Shown: one piece after another, positions 29,301-35,520 of the stretch
Layout: each line of letters starts with the position of its first letter
How positions within the stretch are numbered: the first letter of the stretch is position 1
Made by a program: the position numbers and the translations under genes
The notes under the pieces: model-generated
Databases searched by the model: none
What the model was told of the DNA's origin: nothing
Seen by the model: only the letters and a program-made list of their open reading frames with translations
DNA from: Tridacna crocea
Lineage: Eukaryota > Mollusca > Bivalvia > Cardiida > Cardiidae
Direction of reading: 5' to 3'
DNA: 64,000 bases
NCBI GenBank assembly: GCA_943736015.1
Contig: OX031062.1
Span: 64,501-128,500 of the forward strand

Positions 29301-30231
29301 TTACTATGAAAGCCATCACATAGTTGTGTATCTGTAAAACCCATTCTCTCTCAAACCAACGGAATTCTGAGGTAGAATGGTCTTTGAACAAGCAGAAAAT
29401 TTACCATAGCAAAATTTGAAGATGCATTAACTCTTTACCATACAATGCCGACCTTTTAACGACCCTGTGAAAGAAGCTTTTTGAAAAACATGGTGGGAAA
29501 AGGAGAAAATTCTGTTTACCAGCATTTTCTCCGCAGTGTTTTCAACCCTTTCAAAAACAAATTCTGTTACTCTTCAGTCACATTCCAATTGCCGTCTGCA
29601 AATGCTTTCAATTTGACCAGTCTTCATAATTATTTGTTGTGTGTTGAAGAGTTACCTTTTTACCACATGACAATATCTTGGACTGGTCCAAATTCAAGGC
29701 ATTTGCAGACCACAAATGAATTATGGCTTAAATGATTAATTGCTGAAAAGTAAGAAATCATTGCGGGAAAAGGAGAAAATGCTGGTTACCAGCATTTTCT
29801 TCTTTTCCCACAATGTTTTCAAAAGCCTTCTCTTTCAGGGTCATCAAAAGTCGAGTCTGTGTGTATAAAAGAGTTGACTCTTTACCATACAACCCAGACT
29901 TTTAACGACCCTGAAAAAGAAGCCTAGAGAAAACATTGTGGGAAAAGGATAAAACATTGTGGTAACCAGCATTTTCTCCTTACAATATTTTCTACCCTAT
30001 CAAAGTCGGAAATCATCATATTAACAAGATAAAAAAAATAAGATTTAATTTGTAGTCTGCAGATGCTTTGAATTTGGTCCAGTTCAAAAATTTGATGTTT
30101 GGTAAAGAGTTCAATCCCCTTTGTCACAAAGCATGACTCAAACATATTTACAATAACCTGACCACTTACCTGTCAGGATCCATAACTTCTTCTTTAATGT
30201 GCGCTGGATCAATCATAATTGCTTGGTGTCT
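6966..30231 (-). CDS. TDG: Thymine-DNA glycosylase gene, seven placed coding exons
   Basis: This is the whole coding region as far as it can be placed. TDG is a nuclear base-excision repair enzyme of the uracil-DNA glycosylase superfamily; it removes T or U from G mismatches and 5-formyl/5-carboxylcytosine during demethylation. The exons lie at 30170-30231, 23593-23776, 22548-22617, 21685-21817, 10533-10615, 9119-9195 and 6966-8396. All internal boundaries have AG acceptors and GT donors, and the phases match across every junction (for example AG|C, T|GG, AG|A, G|GT). The sum is about 680 codons; starting at the first in-frame ATG of the 30170-30231 exon gives about 674 residues, against roughly 410 in human TDG. 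The excess is in the C-terminal tail. The 5' end is not certain, because that exon has an acceptor and so an earlier exon must exist. Introns are loaded with transposons, one containing a BEL/Pao element in the same orientation. Identification is by direct similarity to the known family and is firm. Confidence 0.93.
8450..8646 (+). repeat. TTAA hairpin MITE in TDG intron
   Basis: CTTTTACCACACAATTCCAA start, core AATGCTGGTAACCAGCATT; the right end is lost after TTTGGACAAATTTT. It lies about 55 bp upstream of the last exon's acceptor. Confidence 0.85.
8722..9033 (+). repeat. tRNA-derived SINE with internal duplication
   Basis: The tRNA-like head has A-box TAGCTCAGTGGCGTGC and a B-box-like TGATTGGATCCCT. 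The body reads TTTCCAAGGATTGATGAAAG, GTTATGTGGGAAAGCAGCCA, and the 3' end GAAAATGGCATTAAACACCA followed by ATCAAT. A 70-bp body segment is duplicated (8835-8904, 8905-8972). It lies in the TDG intron between the last two coding exons. Confidence 0.8.
9119..9195 (-). CDS. TDG: TDG exon, glycosylase domain
   Basis: A 77-bp exon between TTCCCCAG acceptor and GAGACA|GTAAGT donor. It encodes [26 protein letters not shown]. This matches the vertebrate CIYEIF...FGLQPHKIPDTET stretch, with the middle part shorter. It ends in phase 0 and continues into the [11 protein letters not shown] exon. Confidence 0.92.
9251..9420 (+). repeat. TTAA hairpin MITE, partial
   Basis: Core GAAAACATTGTGGGAAAATG and AATGCTGCTAACCAGCATT, long arm to TTTTGGACATGTAC; the left end is missing. 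Confidence 0.8.
9421..9633 (+). repeat. TTAA hairpin MITE
   Basis: ACAACCCGGACTTCTTACAA start, perfect AATGCTGGTAACCAGCATT centre, end GGTAAACAGTTAA. It is nested against the previous copy. Confidence 0.88.
9634..10532. other. TDG intron, mostly unassigned
   Basis: A MITE trace at 10129-10160 (GACCCTAGAAAAATGGCTTT, GAAAACATTGTGG). An inverted pair near 10375-10450 (AATCCATATT / AATATGGATT). No coding sequence. Confidence 0.5.
10533..10615 (-). CDS. TDG: TDG exon, glycosylase domain
   Basis: An 83-bp exon between TTCAACAG acceptor and TAAAG|GTATGT donor. It encodes [28 protein letters not shown]. This aligns with the vertebrate KEFREGGRILVQKL..KY.PRIAVFNGK helix-strand element. The last base G joins GT of the next exon. 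Confidence 0.94.
10697..10923 (-). repeat. TTAA hairpin MITE in TDG intron
   Basis: CTCTTTACTAAATGACAAAA start, core AATGCTGGTTACCAGCATT, end GGAAAAGAGTTAA. Confidence 0.9.
11204..11534 (+). repeat. ACTAGAGCTA repeat, uninterrupted copy
   Basis: Starts ACTAGAGCTACCACTAAACG and ends with GACAGACAGATGG, GGCAACTCTAGTG and a C-rich/GGGGGTA terminus. ACTAGAG recurs inverted near the end, suggesting a non-autonomous DNA element. It directly abuts the hAT target site. Confidence 0.65.
12536..13781 (-). repeat. BEL/Pao 3' LTR
   Basis: 1246 bp starting TGTACTG and ending ATTACA on the plus strand. It reads as identical to 19976-21221 line by line, at a constant offset of 7440, so the insertion is very young or recently converted. 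The LTR contains relics of two local repeat families: a hairpin-MITE-like stretch near 12715-12915 and the GATCAAGATCAGACTGCACA repeat near 13115-13290. Confidence 0.97.
13792..14199 (-). other. BEL/Pao 3' untranslated interval
   Basis: About 400 bp between the integrase stop and the polypurine tract. No open frame, envelope gene or other element is recognisable. Confidence 0.6.
14200..14886 (-). pseudogene. BEL/Pao integrase C-terminal part, frameshifted from gag-pol
   Basis: This frame continues integrase directly after the TAG that ends the long frame, but in a different reading phase. It contains the catalytic Glu context (G-G-V-W-E-R near 14770), a long helix, and the C-terminal DUF5641-type domain usual in BEL/Pao ([15 protein letters not shown], then W-P-M-G-L-V). 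It has no ATG at its start (it opens E-L-G-L-N-T after a TAA), so it is not an independent gene. One base gained or lost around 14880-14890 explains the break; an assembly error there is possible. Confidence 0.9.
14880..19940 (-). CDS. BEL/Pao gag-pol polyprotein (truncated in integrase)
   Basis: A 1686-residue frame starting 36 bp inside the 5' LTR. In order: a coiled-coil N-terminus rich in K, E and Q (residues 1-200); a gag-like DUF1759-type region (about 230-400); a C-x2-C-x5-H-x4-C zinc knuckle (about 498-513); an aspartic-protease-like segment with L-I-D-D-Q-S-N-R-S (about 600); reverse transcriptase with F-Y-V-D-D-G (about 1043-1048); a Pao-type linker domain; an RNase H-like region (F-C-D-A-S-K about 1217, S-D-S-Q about 1300); an H-x4-H...C-x2-C integrase zinc motif (about 1537-1578); and the integrase core with its first two Asp (about 1610 and 1675). 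It ends at a TAG shortly after the second Asp. Length and order match BEL/Pao. The stop is premature: the rest of integrase lies in another frame just downstream. Confidence 0.95.
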   Translation of the reverse strand: MESTKTRLSARTEKGEGLFQENLKKQREKLLKIQKEIDSTLSKYISPDVEENRQTYKIQIEKLKIDLHKVYTELVDFLVRNKEEQLMIEEKFNYSRYLEQIESTLGRAVADTVSHKSESSSRSSKYRAKAEAAKVKLQYIQQEVELKKQQAVLSAELELLNSRKEVAALEAEAGLYEALSDKCSVVSQPPVNSRQKTEEYVNSLFVNKQQNENQNISSEVVQCLYRKDVLLSRLSKFSDNPAYFSVWKATFKSVVNELRLSAREEIDLLLKWLGPSSTNQAWSIHASNANAPEKSLERIWQRLEERFAAPEIVHSTITRKISSFPRISTDLTKLYDLADVTTEIEYLKEDPKLALAFSLYDSSIGVNQLVTKLPNYIQDKWTNKAVEYKRKYDASYPPFSVFAQFIRDQARDRNDPSFGYETERLRHRGKRTEFSVKKTDTKQSKDNLSNTTSNKKVDSDSLESNCLFHDLPHSLNKCTKFRKLPLSDRKHQLFVNRVCFKCCESKQHLAGECKASIKCDICASNTHSTALHDFGRKPKSVSDNSGENSGSKRDVTDTRNSIVTKHTNLNKGDKFKSCAKALLVKVYKKDRPNHYMLTYALIDDQSNRSLAKTELLDYFSEYSSNIEYTLSSCGGQVLKSGRVSEGFVVESMCGNEKIELSPLIECNDIPNNKDEIPTPEVCEQFSHLKELKADIPKLQHQANMLLLIGRDNPMAHHVLEQIVGEDNEPFAQKLRLGWVIVGEVCYGSFHSSRTVNVSKTYILNNQRPSLFKSCDMTFKCDIQSSDVKTSRDFDSVGSTVFERTIHDNRIGPSIEDKQFIKVMEDNWEKTANGNWIFPLPFKEKSLNRPLPSNFQSAKKRTDILCQSLKKNSEKCEDFCHFMGEMLKNGHAEIAPSLQKGEEHWYLPIFGVYHPRKPRKIRVVFDSSAKYNGVCLNDVLMTGPDLTNSLIGVLLRFRKHKIAVIADIQQMFFCFYVKPEHRNFLRFLWFRDNDQNKNIIEYRMCVHVFGNSPSPAIATYGLHRTITSQRNDFGEDTVNYVIDNFYVDDGLLSVNTPEIAIDVLKRTQAALKKGGNLRLHKIASNSKKVLQAFDQEDIATDLRNIQINEHELQLQKSLGISWDLVTDCFTFTVPIENRPFTRRGMLSVVNSLYDPLGFAAPITVQGKLFLRNWISGNDWDEPLPSSLKPEWDMWLSSLTHLKDVNVKRAYGPENYDSQCELFIFCDASKEAIAAVGFLRSVNSSKQHEVSFVMGKVKVALKHGHTIPRLELCSAVLGLELAEFICDQLNLDISTVKFFSDSQVVLGYIHNETRRFYVYVTNRVDRIRKSAKPSQWSYVTSEENPADQGTRKINVTQLQDSMWLNGPPFMYCEKSGKVNLKGFTLVNPENDCEVRPEANIKVFKSDIDTKLERLGPERFLRFSKWQTLVNAVVTLKTLANKKGSHNFSKTYLELKKESELLIIKEVQKTYFQREIECLISEKLLPRDSKILSLNPYMDKDTILRVGGRLKFAKIDDFQKHPIIIPKSDHIAKLLVEFCHAEVKHQGRLFTEGTLRSKGYWIIGAKRLISSVLHACVICRKLRGKMEYQKMGDLPEDRVTPSPPFSCVGVDVFGPWEIITRKTHGGVANSKRWAVLFTCLSIRAVHIELIEEMSSSSFINALRRFISIRGTLILLRSDRGSNFVCGAKN
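19976..21221 (-). repeat. BEL/Pao 5' LTR
   Basis: The partner of 12536-13781 and apparently identical to it. Read on the minus strand it starts TGTAATGGATC with a TTTTTTATAAG TATA-like run shortly after, and it ends 36 bp before the ATG of the gag-pol frame. Short open frames inside both LTRs are chance frames. Confidence 0.97.
21685..21817 (-). CDS. TDG: TDG exon, core of glycosylase domain
   Basis: A 133-bp exon between CCAAAG acceptor and CAAG|GTAATT donor. It encodes [13 protein letters not shown], then [21 protein letters not shown], matching the vertebrate KCLFMSGL and [20 protein letters not shown] segments. The downstream intron (10616-21684) is about 11 kb because of the nested hAT and BEL/Pao insertions. 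Confidence 0.95.
21898..22116 (-). repeat. TTAA hairpin MITE
   Basis: TTAACTCTCTACCAAACAAC start, core GGAAAAGGAGAAAATGCTGG, end GTGTGGTAAAGGGTTAA. Confidence 0.9.
22186..22412 (+). repeat. TTAA hairpin MITE
   Basis: CTCTTTATCTAACAATCTCT start, core CGATGGTAACCAGCATTTTC, end TTGTAAAGAGTTAA. Confidence 0.9.
22548..22617 (-). CDS. TDG: TDG exon with catalytic GINPG motif
   Basis: A 70-bp exon between TTTGACAG acceptor and TTTCT|GTGAGT donor. It encodes [23 protein letters not shown]. The N of GINPG corresponds to the asparagine that activates water in MUG/TDG glycosylases. The GHHY-x-GPGNHF(W) run is the substrate-pocket signature, and the W is completed across the intron as T|GG. Every key residue is present, so the enzyme is probably active. 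Confidence 0.95.
22752..22974 (+). repeat. TTAA hairpin MITE
   Basis: TTTATCACACGATCCCTACT start, core AATCCTGGTAACCAGCATT, end GTGTGGTCATGGGTAAA. Confidence 0.88.
23052..23280 (-). repeat. TTAA hairpin MITE, ACAGGGTTA subfamily
   Basis: TTAACCCTTGACCTCATATG start, centre AATTGCTTGTTGCAAGCAATT (fully self-complementary), end CATGGAGTACAGGGTTA. Confidence 0.88.
23344..23440 (-). repeat. tRNA-like fragment
   Basis: The minus strand has TTTGGCTCAGTTGTTATAGT and GTGGGTTTGAATCCAGTC at plausible A- and B-box spacing. There is no full cloverleaf, so it is more likely a SINE head than a tRNA gene. Confidence 0.5.
23593..23776 (-). CDS. TDG: TDG exon: basic linker and start of glycosylase domain
   Basis: A 184-bp exon between CTTTCACAG acceptor and ATC|GTAAGG donor. 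It begins with a basic AT-hook-like stretch ([10 protein letters not shown]) and then reads [16 protein letters not shown] and [13 protein letters not shown]. This matches the segment that opens the vertebrate TDG catalytic core (R-F-N-G-V-S-E-E-E-L, L-P-D, N-L-D-I-V-I-I). The exon ends in phase 0 immediately before the catalytic G-I-N-P-G. The basic run probably contributes to DNA binding, as the equivalent lysine-rich region does in mammals. Confidence 0.92.
25477..25676 (+). repeat. TTAA hairpin MITE inside the 4.56-kb element
   Basis: ACTCTACCACACAACCCCTA start, core AATGCTAGTAACCGGCGTG; the stem is damaged. Confidence 0.8.
26219..26436 (-). repeat. TTAA hairpin MITE inside the 4.56-kb element
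   Basis: Long arm TACCAAATTGAAAGAGTTTT, core AATACTGGTCATAAGTATT, end AAGTAGGGTTAAA; the short arm is decayed. Confidence 0.75.
26717..27547 (-). pseudogene. Degraded transposon-encoded ORF
   Basis: Minus-strand pieces read [18 protein letters not shown] (after an ATTTCAG acceptor at about 27547), [16 protein letters not shown], then [10 protein letters not shown] and H-G-N-T-G-K-R-V-H...[11 protein letters not shown]. Several frameshifts and stops separate them, and a SINE splits the first two. The HGNTGK...NYA..HGLPQP pattern resembles uncharacterised transposon-linked proteins common in aquatic animals; I cannot name the family. It is probably the remnant coding region of the 24001-28557 element. 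Confidence 0.5.
27297..27427 (-). repeat. Short tRNA-derived SINE with 13-bp duplication
   Basis: Flanked by perfect TCCTGGTCACTCA (27284-27296 and 27428-27440). On the minus strand it has an A-box-like region (GCAGCGGTAACCCAGTCAGT), a B-box GTGAGTTCGACTAACG, and the tail GAAACGACGTTAAATACACT ending in ATCAATCAA. It interrupts a degraded transposon ORF. Confidence 0.88.
27775..27870 (-). repeat. tRNA-like fragment
   Basis: The minus strand has GTGGGTAGCGCAGTCGGTTA (A-box-like) and TAAGATCGAGGC at the B-box position. Decayed SINE head inside the 4.56-kb element. Confidence 0.4.
28770..28860 (-). repeat. tRNA-like fragment
   Basis: The minus strand has TGATGGCGCAGTGGGTCGGT (A-box-like) and a GGTTCTCCCGGCC segment. 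Weak, probably a SINE head. Confidence 0.3.
28989..29205 (+). repeat. TTAA hairpin MITE
   Basis: CTTTATCACACAATTGCGAG start, core CTGCTGATAATCAGCATTTT, end GTTGAAATAGTTAA. Confidence 0.83.
29427..29654 (+). repeat. TTAA hairpin MITE
   Basis: TTAACTCTTTACCATACAAT start; the right stem is shortened (TTTTCTCCGCAGTGTTTTCA), and the end GTTGAAGAGTTA abuts the next copy. Confidence 0.87.
29652..29878 (-). repeat. TTAA hairpin MITE
   Basis: Long arm GACTGGTCCAAATTCAAGGC, core AATGCTGGTTACCAGCATT, end AAAAGAGTTGA. Confidence 0.87.
29876..30112 (+). repeat. TTAA hairpin MITE
   Basis: CTCTTTACCATACAACCCAG start; the left arm contains a small repeat of ACATTGTGG; end TTTGGTAAAGAGTTCAA. Third of a head-to-tail run of three. 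Confidence 0.87.
30170..30231 (-). CDS. TDG: TDG exon, N-terminal (probable start-codon exon)
   Basis: A 62-bp exon bounded by TTGTAG acceptor and GACAG|GTAAGT donor. It reads [20 protein letters not shown] and ends with AG, which joins the first base C of the next exon to make a serine codon. The ATG after five codons is the first available start. I-K-E-E fits the psi-K-x-E SUMO consensus. The N-terminus of TDG is poorly conserved, so assignment rests on splice sites, phase match and position, not on similarity. It could instead be a UTR-plus-start exon with the start further upstream. Confidence 0.68.
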
Positions 30232-30308
30232 CTACAATAAATTTATCATTATTAGATATGATTACTGAATGGGAGATCACTCCTTCCTTACTGTTCCCGT
30301 AGATTGGT

Positions 30309-30570
30309 TGTACTGGGGTTTAACGCCACTTTAACAGCTAACGTCGTATCATGGCGGTCGGTGACGCACATGTGTTTCCTGGCTTTCTCACACCTGTACT
30401 TACTCTACTTTCTTTCCAAAGCCACCGACTACTTTTCTCACATGCTTCAGCAGAGGTGAGAGGCGAAAATACGCCGTAAGAAAGTTCGCCTCAACCAGGT
30501 ATTGAACTCGCAACCACCAGGTCATGAGTCCAACACGCTCACCACTGAGCCACTCGGGCGGGCTGTTCCT
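30309..30570 (-). repeat. tRNA-derived SINE, second type
   Basis: The minus-strand head has A-box GAGTGGCTCAGTGGTGAGCG and B-box TTGCGAGTTCAATACC, good matches to Pol III boxes. A body with CTCACCTCTGCTGAAGCATG and a tail with TTAAAGTGGCGTTAAACCCC follow. It lies upstream of the first placed TDG exon. Confidence 0.75.
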
Positions 30571-30640
30571 GTAGAATAAATACAAGACTATCACATTAGG
30601 GAGAATTATCTTTAGCTCAGTGGTTGAGGTTTTTGTCTTT

Positions 30641-30868
30641 GAACCCATTACCACACGAGAAAAATTAAGACTGGTCCAAATTGAAAGCGTTTGCAGACAA
30701 CAAAATAAAAGTGACTGAAAAATTGAAATTTGTTCTTGGAAGGATAGAAAACACTGTGGGAAAAGGAGAAAATGCTGGTTACCAGCATTTTCTCCTTTTC
30801 CCACAGTGTTTTCAAAAGGCTTCTTTCTCAGGGGCGTCAAAAGTAGGAATTGTGTGGTAATGGGTTAA
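30641..30868 (-). repeat. TTAA hairpin MITE, near-perfect stem
   Basis: GAACCCATTACCACACGAGA start; arms GAAAACACTGTGGGAAAAGG and the exact inverse; end GTGTGGTAATGGGTTAA. Confidence 0.92.
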
Positions 30869-30935
30869 ACCTAGAAAAAAAGAACAAAGGATCTTTTCTG
30901 CACTGGTTCCCATGCTGCCATGTGCAATGGTTTCG

Positions 30936-31612
30936 GGCCTGTTCGTCCCAAAACCAGTTCGTCCCTGGGCTTATTTGCCCGGGCTTGTTCGTCCAACATC
31001 ACCTTTTCGATCTTATTGGAAAAAAAAATCGCTATATGCCCTCTGATGTATTGTTATTTTATGCATAAAAGTACTTTGAAGAAAGCTTATGTCGTATCTT
31101 AAAAGGACAGAAACTTTATTGATGATTCAAGACTTGAACATAATAATGTCTCTGCACCGCCCCTTCCCTAGGCAAGCAGCCTTATGACACAATTTAAATT
31201 GAAAATCTGTATACATGTATGTTAATGTTTTTTTTGTTTAATTTCTTTCTAAATGCCATGATTGGTATGACTTCATTGACATTTTTGTTTACTTTAATAG
31301 TTTCTTCTCTAAACGTAATGATGGGAAGGATGCCATTGATATTTTTCCTTTTACTTTGGTTTCTTCAATAAATGTGATGAGGATCGTTTTTGAACAGTTA
31401 TATAATCTTCTGTTGTGTAGAATGGAAGGCAATAAAGCGCAGTTAACATCTTTTCTAAATAAATATCAGTGTAGAATCTACTATGATCGCCTTTGTTTGG
31501 CAGATACATAAGTTGGGACAAACAAGCCCGGATCAACTAGAAATCAGGTGGGACGAAAAAACCCAGACGAATGAGCCCGGTGAAAAAGCCAAGGAACGAA
31601 AAAGCCTGTTAT
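30936..31612. mobile_element. Element with GGGC/TTCGTCC-repeat ends
   Basis: Left end (30936-31002) and right end (31515-31612) share inverted GGGCTTGTTCGTCC-type motifs, several per end. The centre is ordinary AT-rich DNA with no recognised coding region. Boundaries are approximate and no target duplication was found. Confidence 0.45.
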
Positions 31613-31974
31613 CTGTGCAATTATTTCAACTGTGAGTTTGTTGCATACTATCATGTTCCTAAGGCTATTAATTTAACTAGAAAGCCCCTTGTACAAGTAC
31701 AGTTATACATGTATCTAAAGCCAGTGTAAATCAAGATCAGCTGCTAAAAATATGCAATATGACCTTTTATCTACACCTGTTTGAATCAAGACATTCTAGA
31801 AAAAGTAAAAGGCTTTAAGTTTCAATATAAACCCTACTTTTCCCAGGTATACCAGGGATCAAGCTAGCCCAGAAATTTAGGGAGAAGTGACTTCACTCTC
31901 CTGAGAATTTAGGGAGAAGTTTTGTGGACCAAGGGAGAAGTTTTTTCGCTAACCGAAATTCTTCGTCCGACAAC

Positions 31975-32112
31975 AAAATTTTAGCCTGGCTCAAATTGAA
32001 CGTGGTTTGTCTGTCATGGAATAGAAAACAAATTGTAAGATAAGAAAATGCTAATTACTATCGTTTTCTCATTTTTCCACAATGTTTTCAATGACCTTCT
32101 TCCTCAAATGCT
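31975..32112 (-). repeat. Hairpin MITE, decayed
   Basis: TTTTAGCCTGGCTCAAATTG, core AATGCTAATTACTATCGTT and CCACAATGTTTTCAATGACC. Confidence 0.65.
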
Positions 32113-32338
32113 TAACTCTTTACCACACGAGAAAGTTTTAGACTGGTCCAAATTGAAAGCATTTGCAGACGATAAAATAAAGGTGATGGAAAAATAGAAA
32201 TTTGTTCTGGGAAGGGTAGAAAACACTGGGAAAAGGAGAAAATGCTGGTTACCAGCATTTTCTCTTTTTCCCACAGTGTTTTCAAAAGACTTCTTTTTCA
32301 GGGGCGTCAAAAGTAGGGATTGTGTGGTAATAGGTTAA
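32112..32338 (-). repeat. TTAA hairpin MITE
   Basis: TTAACTCTTTACCACACGAG start, arms with CACTG/CAGTG, core AATGCTGGTTACCAGCATT, end GTGTGGTAATAGGTTAA. Confidence 0.91.
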
Positions 32339-33429
32339 AAGTTGTGACTGTGTGTTAATGGGGAAAGGAAATCTATGTGTATCTTGAGATACTTTAAAGA
32401 TAACTTGCTTTATTTTTCTTAAAAAACATGCTGCAGTACCCATTTAAACTGCCTAAGGCTGTTACAGTAAGTGCCCAAAACATCAACTTCTGTGGAAAAA
32501 TAACAAAAAAAAATCTGCAAAGTTTTCTTTTTTTTAAAGAGGATTCTTATCTTTCACAATGTTTTACCCAGTTGATTTTCTACCGTTCTATCACTCCTTT
32601 TATTATAAAGAAAGACAAAGGATGATTTATTATTCTATTTTCCAACACACAGTGGCCTCTAGTGTACGTATTCCATGATAAGGAAACAACTTGATGAAAT
32701 TACGAATTGAGACCAGAATATAAGCTAGAAATTACTTGCCTTCAAAAATCAACCATTTCTGGTCACTTTCATATCAAAAGAACAACTTCGATCACTATTT
32801 TCATGTTCAATGTGCAAAAATAAAGAACATGCAGTAGGCCGTCTATTGCAAACATGGTATGACCTAGTTCCGGTAGCTCGGTAGGCCTAGTATTTACAGC
32901 AGAAAATCGGTGATCTTTGTATTTTTTGAGAAGGAACACGACTTAAAATCAAGAAAAAATATGTAGATTCCTTTAACATGTGATAATTAGTTTATTTTCT
33001 GGCGTATTTGTCTTGTATTTGTCATTGGTTTAAGGACACTTACGGAACAAGGGCACTCGAGGATATAATCGTCTTGAGCTTGGTTCTTGTTATGCTAGAT
33101 TAGTCTCGGTTTCGTTGTAATCATCGGTTAACAAACAAATGACGAGAAAAACATTACTAGTCGTCTATTAATACCTAAAGTTTCGTTGATCAAAGTTACC
33201 AAGCACTTTAACCAACACATACTCTTACACCTATGCAGCGACGATACTCAAAAACGCCGACATTTTCCTTTGACAAGATTCATAAATTTAGCTGCTTCCC
33301 GACAGTAACAGGGGTACTAGTCTAAATCTTTGCAGTGTCCAAAAATAAACTGACCTGTTGGCTAACAGGTTCAGTAAGCGTGACTGTGTTTTGCCGAGCT
33401 TTTACATTGCATGCGTTGCATGCATGCAT
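32339..33429. other. Upstream TDG region, few repeats
   Basis: No coding frame. Relatively free of the local repeats, so it may be a 5' intron or the promoter-proximal region of TDG. Confidence 0.4.
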
Positions 33430-33530
33430 ACATGTTGAAATATGCTAATGAATCAAATGTAGAGAACGCCATGCCGCCATCTCCATCAGTTTGACATAAT
33501 TTTCACGCAATATTTACCGACCAATCAGGT
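33430..33530 (-). promoter_or_regulatory. Possible TDG promoter (YY1-like and NF-Y-like sites)
   Basis: On the minus strand GAGATGGCGGCATGGCG (about 33467-33483) resembles the YY1 element found at start sites of housekeeping genes. An ACCAATCAG box, which fits NF-Y, lies about 40 bp upstream in that orientation (33519-33527). A TTCC|GTAAGTG donor-like sequence on the minus strand at about 33035-33045 could end a 5' untranslated exon. The region has few recognised repeats. The link to TDG, about 3 kb further on, is inference. Confidence 0.3.
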
Positions 33531-33533
33531 ATC

Positions 33534-34248
33534 CAGGGTTTTCCCCCGGCTTTGAAAATTGGGGGTCATTGTGACCCCCTTCCTCATTAGTTGAGGGTCA
33601 TTTCGTTAATTTAGGGGGTCAAAAAAATGGATCTCCTCATCAACTTCAAGCACGATTTACAATGCATTTTATCTTTACACGCCAACTTCCAAAATTGAAA
33701 AGCTGGTCGATCATTTCTGACGGAAAGGTCGCTGTCACTTTTTGACAGACCAAAGAATTTCGTTTCATGGCTTGATTGGCAATAGTAGGAAGCAGACGAC
33801 AGAAGAATGCTACATTTTTCTTTGTCATGACGTGAATTTTCCGCTAACAACACAGACCGTTAATTAACTGTGTACTTTTGTATACCGGAAGTCGTGTAAA
33901 ATATGCTATGAAATACAGAGAACCAAACCACAACTTCAACTGTGCCCATATTTATGACACGTGTTCAACATACTTTAGACCAATAATGCGCAAAACCAGT
34001 CTTATTCTATAAATAAATTACTGGAAAACCACTTTCATCTAAAATAAACCCTGTAGTTAAAAAAAGAACGGTGTTCGTCTGACATTGAGGTGGGAACAGA
34101 CTTTGAATTATGACGCTTTATTCAATTTCATACACTATTTAGATCTTGGAAAGTTGCTTCAGCGGTGACGCACTGTCACTTATTTTGGGAGTCATTTGAA
34201 TTAAAATTGCATCAATGACGCAGGATTTGTGCGTCATGGAAAACCCTG
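33534..34248. mobile_element. CAGGGTTTTCC-ended element
   Basis: Inverted ends CAGGGTTTTCC at 33534 and 34248 with GGTATC repeated at both flanks (33528-33533 and 34249-34254). The first 80 bp are rich in GGGGGTCA and TGACCCCC steps. A minus-strand open frame of 60-80 residues near 33611-33853 is unrecognised. A 5-6 bp duplication does not settle the superfamily. Confidence 0.6.
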
Positions 34249-34730
34249 GGTATCAAGAACGAAATTTAGTCGCCACCCATAATTTGTAAAGCCACGCCTT
34301 GTTTCTTATTATGTCACAATCTTCAACTACCTTTACACGGTGTGTATATGGCGATGACCACCTGGAGTGAACTTGCTCTAATTATCGATTTTCACACATG
34401 GCAATGGATTACATAACAATAGTTAATTGATAATGAATGAAAAGTGATTGTAAAGTTTCAACAGGTCAGGCAGGCACCCTTTTTTAATCCCTTTCATACA
34501 CAGAACTTGCATTGTTTTTCTTTTAGTCCAAAATTTTTGGGCGAAGTTTTTTTCGCCCACCTGACAAAAAAAGGTAAAGTCAAGCGTGTTTTGGCGACAA
34601 CTTCGCTCGAATCACCTAGATTCTTGGACCTTGGTATACAGGGGATGGGCGATGCATCATAGTAGATGGATCGAATCTTAGAAGAATATGACATGCACAG
34701 ACAACGATCACACCCCTGCTTATTTTCCAG

Positions 34731-35520
34731 TACCTTCAGTCTGAAGGTGTCTGCTCCGATGCTATTTTTGTGACTGGTCTTCGCTATCACCTTCAAGCCA
34801 GCCATTCATTAAACCCTTCTGGAAAAAATATGATTTTACCCGCATCTTTTCGAACGGCTCTATGCGACAAAAATTGAAATGACAACTAATAAAATGGGCA
34901 TGGATTGTTAGATAAATGGTTAATCTTTACAAAAAAACTGATGTTAGTTAATATCCAACTCTTACCTTTGTGCAAATCTGTACTTTTCAAAGTAAATAAT
35001 CGTTGACCTACTTCACCAGAAATCAAAACATGGTGATCTTTTCAATGCGCATGTCTCGGCAGAAATCGCAGTATCTCTGACACGCTACAGGATGGTTTAG
35101 TTGCGAATTTTGCTGTAAACAAACGCACCTTGATCGAACTTGGCTGTATAGGGTTAGGGAACCAGACTGTACAAATTTCAAATTCCGTTGATTGCGCATG
35201 CCTGACTAACGGAAGTCGCCGTGTTAGTTGTTTACAAATTATGCTGGATTTATTTACGTTGGGAAAAAAGGTAAATTCCCATTGATTTAATTGGTATTTT
35301 ACAGTATATTTTGTGTGCTCTTAAAGATTAATCATTTATCTAACGGTCCATACCTATTTTATTAGCTGTCATTGGAAATTTTGTTGCATTGAGCCGTTCG
35401 AGAAGATGCGGGTAACATCATATTTTTTCCAGAAGGGTTTAATGAATGGCTGGCCTGAAGGTGTTAGCGAAGACCAGTCACAAAAATAGCATCGGAGCAG
35501 ACACCTTCAGACTGAAGGTA
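34731..35520. mobile_element. Non-autonomous DNA transposon, about 200-bp inverted ends
   Basis: 790 bp starting TACCTTCAGTCTGAAGGTGT and ending with its inverse. Inverted similarity extends about 200 bp (to about 34930 and 35325). Flanks ATTTTCCAG (34722-34730) and ATTTTCCGG (35521-35529) form a 9-bp duplication with one change, suggesting a Mutator-like origin. No coding sequence is seen. Confidence 0.85.

Noticed and set aside
33611..33853. Two overlapping minus-strand frames of 60-80 codons
   Set aside because: They look slightly protein-like but fall inside a non-autonomous transposon and match no family I can name; not called as a gene.
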